This document shows, piece by piece, positions 59,502-64,000 of a DNA stretch of 64,000 nucleotides. Within the stretch, counting starts at the first letter, position 1, and each line of letters begins with the position of its first letter. The stretch is taken from assembly GCA_041660405.1 (NCBI GenBank), contig JBAZWL010000014.1, forward strand, positions 1-64,000, written 5' to 3'. The DNA is from Taibaiella sp041660405 (GTDB lineage Bacteria > Bacteroidota > Bacteroidia > Chitinophagales > Chitinophagaceae). The translations under genes and the position numbers were made by a program. The notes below the pieces were generated by a model. It did no database searches. It was given only the letters and a program-made list of their open reading frames with translations, and was not told the origin of the DNA.

Positions 59502-62135
59502 TTAATAAGTTACGGTAATCCCTACCCCATAGCCCATATCACTATCATAATGAGTGGACAGGGAAAAGTATTTCGTAATAATGTAACGGATCCCTGCCAT
59601 ATATTCTTTATCGGTATTGGCCATTAGGTTCAATCTTAACCTTGCTGCGATGGGTATGTCTTCCCGCATCAGCTGGAAGCGCAGTTTTCCTTTACTGTCT
59701 AACCTCGCCTCAGCGGTAACTAGCATTGGAAGGGTGTACTGCACACCGATCACAGCGGCTTTCCTGTTCTTTTGATTGCTCTGTTGTCCGAAAAGATTGT
59801 TTTCCTTTTCGTTTTCCATGCTGTTGTAATGATAATCAAAACCGATAAAAGGAAAGAGCCATTGCATCTTGCCGAAATACCGTCCTAAATAGGTTTCGCT
59901 TTCATTACCGTGATGTGCTTTCAGGCCCAGGCGCCATTCAGTTGAAAACCTGTAACGGGTATTGGCCAGCATAAATTCCCCATCACTACCGTTGCTTTCA
60001 AGGCCTATAGTGGCCATCGGGTGGAACATGCGATCATCACTGAACAGTTTGCGTTGTGCATACTTCGGGTCAGGGATCTCAGGATTGGGCGGCGAATTTT
60101 CATAGCTGAATATCTTACCCATACCACTCATCATATGGTAGAGGATATGGCAATGGAAGAACCAGTCGCCGCTCTCCGTTGCTGCAAATTCAATAGTATC
60201 GGTTTCCATTGGCATGATGTCCAGCACATTCTTCAAAGGCGCGTAGTCACCCTGGCCATTCAGCACTCGGAAATCATGGCCATGCAGGTGCATCGGGTGG
60301 CGCATCATGGAATTGTTGTACATGACTATCCGAACATTTTCACCTTTTTTGATCAGGATCTTATCACTTTCCGAAACAGTTTTATTGTCAATGGTCCAGA
60401 CATAACGGTTCATGTTGCCGGTAAGTTCAAAGCGCATTTCCTTTAACGGGCCTGGCCTTAAAGTAGTTTTTTCCGTAGCACGCAGCATACCATAATTAAG
60501 GGTTACCAGATCAGCCACTTCACCACTCTCCATATCCATGCTTTCCATATTATGGCCCTGATGGTCATGGGTAACGGATTTGCCTTTGGCTGTGTCTGGT
60601 TTCATTTCTTTCATTTGATTGTCATTCATTTCCGGCATGTCCATTTCTTTCTGCTTGCCCTTTTTCCGACCATAATCGCTACCGGTGATTTCCGGGTACA
60701 TTACTGCGTTCATGTCCATCTGCTGGTTGCTCATTTGCATGCCCATCGGTTCCATGTCCCCATTCATTTGCATCATCCCGTTCATCATCTTCATGCCCTC
60801 AAAGTACTTGAGTTTACCTAATAGCTTTGCTGGCATTTTCATCCCACTGCCCAACCATAGTGATGTTGACCTGGTACGATCTTCAGCAGTGGCTAAAAAT
60901 TCGTAGCTCATGTTGTCCGGAATGGTCACGATCACATCATAGGTTTCGGCAGGAGCTATGATCAACCGGTCAACTTCTACCGGTTCTACGTCGTTACCAT
61001 CATTTCCTACTACGGTAATCTTACCACCCGACCATGTGAGCCAGAAGTAAGTTGAAGCCCCACCGTCCACAATGCGCAGTTTTACCTTGTCGCCCGCTTT
61101 GAACTGCGGATACTCACTCATTGGTTTACCATTGGTCAGGAATTTCTCATAATACACGTCGCTGACATCCATGGCATTCATGCGCTTCCATTCATTGGCT
61201 ACCTTGGTTTTAAAGTAACCTTTACCAATGGCTTCTCCATAGCTTTGCACAATCCCTTTCCTTATGGCAAACCAGTCAGTAGCATTGTGCAGGGAGCGGT
61301 CCACTTCTTTGGGCCTCATATCGGTCCAGTCGCTCAGTACAACAGGTATGGCAGGCATCTGGGGTTCATTGATCTTATTGAAGATCAGCGCCCCGTACAT
61401 TCCACTCTGTTCCTGAACTTTGGTATGGCTATGGTACCAGTAGGTCCCGTTCTGGATCACCGGGAATTTATATAAGTAAGTGGAATGCTTTTTAATGGGC
61501 ATTTGCGTCAGGTAAGGAACCCCGTCAAACTTATTGGGAAGAAATACCCCATGCCAATGAATAGAGGTTTCCTCGTCCATCATATTATGAACATAGACCT
61601 CTGCTGTATCTCCCTCTGTAAAAGTTAAGGTAGGTGCCGGAATGCTGCCGTTGATGGCAATTGCCCTTTTCTTCCTCCCGGTAAAATTCACTATGGTATC
61701 CTTTACATAAAGATCATAGCGGACGGTCTTTGGTTTATGGGTGATACCAGTACTTTCTATTTTATGGCCTGCCTTTGGGATTTTCTCGTCCTTTGTGTCT
61801 TCATTTTCCACCAGTGTGCCTGGATCATTTTTAGTAGGTTCAAGTACATTCCCAATTGGTTTTGGTGTAGCTTTATTTGCTTCCGCCGGCTTTTCCGCCG
61901 GCGCTTTCTTCACAGGAACGGCCTTTGGTGCTGTCGTTTTAGGTTTCTGTCTCACCAGCGCCATGCTGCATTTCGGGCAAGTGCCTGGTTTGCTGCTCTG
62001 TATTTCCGGGTGCATTGGACAGGTATATATGGCCTGCTGCTTTTTTTGCTGCACCGGCGCCTTATGGCCCTCATGCTGTGCATAAGCGGCACCATAAAAG
62101 CCCATTAGCAATATATAAATCATTATTTTTTTCAT
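59502..62135 (-). CDS. Multicopper oxidase with N-terminal metal-binding domain and CopB-like C-terminal barrel
   Basis: 877 residues. Signal peptide (ends AYAQ), a heavy-metal-binding domain (YTCPMHPEIQSSKPGTCPKC), then three cupredoxin regions with copper sites HWHG, WYHSHT, HPMHLHGHDF and FHCHILYHMMSGM. A Met-rich insert (MMNGMMQMNGDMEPMGMQMS) resembles CopA/PcoA copper-binding loops. After the oxidase, ~190 residues (ATIGLESNGSDGEFMLANTR ... YGVGITVTY) resemble CopB/PcoB outer-membrane barrels. PcoA and PcoB are normally separate proteins, so this looks like a fusion. Periplasmic or outer-membrane Cu(I) oxidation is likely. Confidence 0.92.
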   Translation of the reverse strand: MKKIMIYILLMGFYGAAYAQHEGHKAPVQQKKQQAIYTCPMHPEIQSSKPGTCPKCSMALVRQKPKTTAPKAVPVKKAPAEKPAEANKATPKPIGNVLEPTKNDPGTLVENEDTKDEKIPKAGHKIESTGITHKPKTVRYDLYVKDTIVNFTGRKKRAIAINGSIPAPTLTFTEGDTAEVYVHNMMDEETSIHWHGVFLPNKFDGVPYLTQMPIKKHSTYLYKFPVIQNGTYWYHSHTKVQEQSGMYGALIFNKINEPQMPAIPVVLSDWTDMRPKEVDRSLHNATDWFAIRKGIVQSYGEAIGKGYFKTKVANEWKRMNAMDVSDVYYEKFLTNGKPMSEYPQFKAGDKVKLRIVDGGASTYFWLTWSGGKITVVGNDGNDVEPVEVDRLIIAPAETYDVIVTIPDNMSYEFLATAEDRTRSTSLWLGSGMKMPAKLLGKLKYFEGMKMMNGMMQMNGDMEPMGMQMSNQQMDMNAVMYPEITGSDYGRKKGKQKEMDMPEMNDNQMKEMKPDTAKGKSVTHDHQGHNMESMDMESGEVADLVTLNYGMLRATEKTTLRPGPLKEMRFELTGNMNRYVWTIDNKTVSESDKILIKKGENVRIVMYNNSMMRHPMHLHGHDFRVLNGQGDYAPLKNVLDIMPMETDTIEFAATESGDWFFHCHILYHMMSGMGKIFSYENSPPNPEIPDPKYAQRKLFSDDRMFHPMATIGLESNGSDGEFMLANTRYRFSTEWRLGLKAHHGNESETYLGRYFGKMQWLFPFIGFDYHYNSMENEKENNLFGQQSNQKNRKAAVIGVQYTLPMLVTAEARLDSKGKLRFQLMREDIPIAARLRLNLMANTDKEYMAGIRYIITKYFSLSTHYDSDMGYGVGITVTY

Positions 62136-62138
62136 GCT

Positions 62139-62597
62139 CTATTTGTTTTCTAAGAGACTGTTTTTTTTGTTGTTGAGCCAGTCCAATAGCAATTTTTTGT
62201 CTGTTGATGATAATCTGGCACTTTTGTGGATCAGTGTATAAGAAGGTAGTGGCATTGTCCCGTCTTCAATACTGCTGGCTATAGCCTTAAGTTTGCTTTG
62301 CTGTCTGCGGGGGGAATAATCGCCAAACGCATTAAAATTTAATTCTTCCTTTCCCTTTCTGATATGTGAAGCCATCCACCATGCGCCGGGTTGCAACCTT
62401 GCGTACCAGGGATATTTCGTGTTGTTGCTATGGCAGTCATAACATGCATTCTTAAGTATTCCATATACTTTGCCCGGCACAGCATACACCTGGCCAAAAT
62501 CGGCAGGATAAGCCTGCCCGCTTTGATTGCGGACAGGCTGGATAAACTGGATGAGCACCAGCGCAAGTAGCAGGATGAGCAGCACTTTTTTTATCAT
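62139..62597 (-). CDS. Haem-binding domain protein (single CxxCH)
   Basis: 152 residues. A hydrophobic N-terminal anchor or signal (MIKKVLLILLLALVLIQFIQ) is followed by NACYDCHSNNTKYPWYARLQPG, a c-type haem site and the signature of the PF14376 'haem-binding' family, then WWMASHIRKGKEELNF. Probably an exported electron carrier serving the copper-oxidation system. 3 bases from each neighbour, so tightly operonic. Confidence 0.93.
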   Translation of the reverse strand: MIKKVLLILLLALVLIQFIQPVRNQSGQAYPADFGQVYAVPGKVYGILKNACYDCHSNNTKYPWYARLQPGAWWMASHIRKGKEELNFNAFGDYSPRRQQSKLKAIASSIEDGTMPLPSYTLIHKSARLSSTDKKLLLDWLNNKKNSLLENK

Positions 62598-62600
62598 TTT

Positions 62601-63179
62601 TTATTTACTTAATTCTTCCTTAATGGTGCCACAGTCCGGCATGGCTTTGCCCAGGTATGGATTGCTGATCTCTTTTGTTTCGCTCAGCCAGTTAGCCCCT
62701 TTATTATTGTTGTACATCGGACAATGGGTTAAATACAATTTTTGGCCTGTACTGCCTCCAGCTTTTACCAAGTCATAGATATCCTTGCTCAGCATTTCAA
62801 AGTGTTCCCGCTGGTGTTTGATATTGCCGGCATTGTCACTGATATGTTCGCCATGTTCTTTGACATCATCGGAAACATCTGCAAACACTTTAGACTGATC
62901 AGGAGATAAAGACTGTGTATTAACCATTGAAATGGTCTGCACCAGGACCTTACCTGCTTCCGCTGTTTGTTTGTCATCATCTTTAGCCAATGCATTTTTC
63001 ATTTGCAGGTAGGCAACTACAATCTTACCGGTACCAGACTCGGTGGCTTTAGTATCTATACTGCCTTCCAAAGTGGCCGCTGTGCTGTCCGTAACTGCTT
63101 TGCCGTCCGGTTTTGTTTCGCTGTTACAGGCTGACAGCAAAAGAGCGGATGCTGCCAGGCCTAATATGATATTTTTCAT
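62601..63179 (-). CDS. DUF3347 lipoprotein, copper cluster
   Basis: 192 residues. Lipobox LSAC at ~15-18. The DUF3347 domain follows (VVAYLQMKNALAKDDDKQTA ... HFEMLSKDIYDLVKAGG), ending in the conserved CPMYNNNKGANWLSETKEIS, NPYLGKAMPDCG segment. The CPM...CG residues suggest metal binding. Paralogous to the upstream gene. Role in periplasmic copper handling is inferred from the cluster. Confidence 0.92.
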   Translation of the reverse strand: MKNIILGLAASALLLSACNSETKPDGKAVTDSTAATLEGSIDTKATESGTGKIVVAYLQMKNALAKDDDKQTAEAGKVLVQTISMVNTQSLSPDQSKVFADVSDDVKEHGEHISDNAGNIKHQREHFEMLSKDIYDLVKAGGSTGQKLYLTHCPMYNNNKGANWLSETKEISNPYLGKAMPDCGTIKEELSK

Positions 63180-63203
63180 TTGCTTTTTATTTAAACGGGT
63201 AAA

Positions 63204-63226
63204 GCCCTAAGCTATCGGCTTAGGGC
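63204..63226 (-). terminator. Hairpin between the two DUF3347 genes
   Basis: Perfect 9-bp stem GCCCTAAGC / GCTTAGGGC, loop TATCG, with a short T-run on the minus strand. It may act as a partial terminator that lowers expression of the downstream genes relative to the first. Confidence 0.6.
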
Positions 63227-63243
63227 AAATTTGATTAAAGGGA

Positions 63244-63726
63244 TCACTTGATAGTTTCTACAACCTTTCCGCAGGTGAGCATCGAGCTGCCGTAATACGG
63301 GTTTTTTATATCTTTTTCCCTGCTCAGCCAATTGGTCTTCTTCATCGGGCAATACTGTTGGTAAACCGGCTCAGTAGATAACTTTGAGGTTTTGGCCAGT
63401 GCGATCATTTGCTCGGAAAGATCAGCGAAATACCCCCGCTGGCTTTCCATATCCTTACTGGCAGCAATTTTTGTAGCATGCTCCAAAAGGGAAGCCTTAC
63501 CGGCTTTGTTTACCAGATGCTCATCAGCATTGTTGATCGTTTTTATCAGCTCCTCTGCTTTAACAGATGCAAGGGCTGCCTTTCCCGCTACCAGTGCATC
63601 TTTGACGCTATAGTAAGCAGGAAGTATTCCTGATGTTTTATCAGAGGCATGGTCATGTTGTTGCGCAAACCCTATTTGCACAACAGTGGTTGCGAATAAA
63701 GCAACTAAAAGAAATAGCTTTTTCAT
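63244..63726 (-). CDS. DUF3347 secreted protein, first gene of the copper operon
   Basis: 160 residues. Signal peptide (MKKLFLLVALFATTVVQIGF, then AQ), a short His-rich start (QQHDHASDK), the DUF3347 domain and the conserved end YCPMKKTNWLSREKDIKNPY, YGSSMLTCG. Same family as the next gene but without the lipobox. Upstream regulatory region not resolved. Confidence 0.92.
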   Translation of the reverse strand: MKKLFLLVALFATTVVQIGFAQQHDHASDKTSGILPAYYSVKDALVAGKAALASVKAEELIKTINNADEHLVNKAGKASLLEHATKIAASKDMESQRGYFADLSEQMIALAKTSKLSTEPVYQQYCPMKKTNWLSREKDIKNPYYGSSMLTCGKVVETIK

Positions 63727-63801
63727 TATTTTGATTTAAAGGTGAATAACATATATGTACCATGGACGACCCAGGCCCTCCGGTAATTATTAACCCTTAA
63801 A

Positions 63802-63999
63802 TCAAATCTGGAAACTTTGTATCGCAATGCGGATATCGTCTATGGGCGGATGATGGCATCGGACGAAATACCACTTATTGGGTTTGTGCATCCCTGATGC
63901 AATGACATCAAATGATGGATAAGATGGTACAATCGCTACAAAGACAAAAACGGGAACATTCACATCAATCGAACGTGAAGTTTGCTTATTGACCTTCGC
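63802..63999 (-). CDS. Possible 3' end of a minus-strand gene cut by the window edge
   Basis: A frame open from the window end reads 65 residues (…SRSIDVNVPVFVFVAIVPSY, PSFDVIASGMHKPNKWYFVR, CHHPPIDDIRIAIQSFQI) to a TGA at 63802. No family recognised and no start visible, so this could be chance. It would lie 75 bases upstream of the DUF3347 operon on the same strand. Confidence 0.3.
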   Translation of the reverse strand, partial: AKVNKQTSRSIDVNVPVFVFVAIVPSYPSFDVIASGMHKPNKWYFVRCHHPPIDDIRIAIQSFQI

Positions 64000-64000
64000 A

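Noticed and set aside
1..64000. tRNA, rRNA, tmRNA or RNase P genes
   Set aside because: No TPsiC-arm/acceptor pairs or conserved rRNA stretches were noticed by eye; a covariance-model scan would be needed to exclude them fully.

Overview
The window looks like chromosome of a Bacteroidota bacterium, most likely family Chitinophagaceae (inference). Support comes from type IX secretion sorting domains (3756-5843, 53119-54648), many promoters with the Bacteroidota -7 box TAnnTTTG and few Shine-Dalgarno sites, Bacteroidota-style split RHS proteins, a short histone H1-like protein, and a copper cluster with DUF3347 proteins. No rRNA or tRNA gene was seen. Both ends cut genes or possible genes.

Layout. 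0-6.7 kb: a cut secreted-protein gene, a PhnA/YjdM-like protein, a MITE-like element with a perfect 39-bp palindrome, a convergent WYL regulator/DinB pair, a T9SS cargo protein, and a gene-free stretch full of repeats. 6.7-13 kb is a compact, visibly AT-rich defence island. It holds a CCWGG-type (EcoRII/Dcm-like) restriction-modification module (vsr, controller, methyltransferase, nuclease) facing a two-gene operon of a lipase-NACHT STAND protein and a cytidine-deaminase-like enzyme. 13-25 kb is mostly housekeeping: an AhpD-like/DGPF/ECF42-type sigma set, dienelactone hydrolase, L,D-transpeptidase, DEAD-box helicase, pirin, a Crp-like regulator and two paralogous membrane proteins. It also carries palindromic interspersed repeats, one of which brackets a GIY-YIG nuclease gene. 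25-33 kb: a radical SAM protein, the histone-like protein, two predicted outer-membrane proteins and a coiled-coil barrel protein.

33-47.4 kb is a polymorphic-toxin-like locus. A coiled-coil/barrel protein is followed by an RHS N-terminal half protein, whose signal peptide is out of frame at an A7 tract, and then by an RHS-core protein with a 283-residue unknown tail. Two MORN/YwqK-like lipoproteins come next, each with its own near-identical terminator, then small membrane proteins and lipoproteins. A RAYT transposase with 60-bp perfect inverted repeats and a group II intron have entered this region. 49.5-49.8 kb is a 4 x 66-bp hairpin repeat array. 50.6-56.3 kb: two secreted surface proteins, a Dph6-like enzyme and a DHFR-like enzyme. 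56.4-63.7 kb: a minus-strand copper-resistance operon of two DUF3347 proteins, a haem-binding protein, a multicopper oxidase with a CopB-like tail and a Cu P-type ATPase, ending in a decayed DUF305 gene.

Strongest candidates for something undescribed are the lipase-NACHT plus deaminase pair, the GIY-YIG gene lying between the two arms of an interspersed palindrome, and the RHS locus with its homopolymer-disrupted export signal and duplicated candidate immunity genes. All functional statements rest on motif recognition by eye; no search or alignment program was run.
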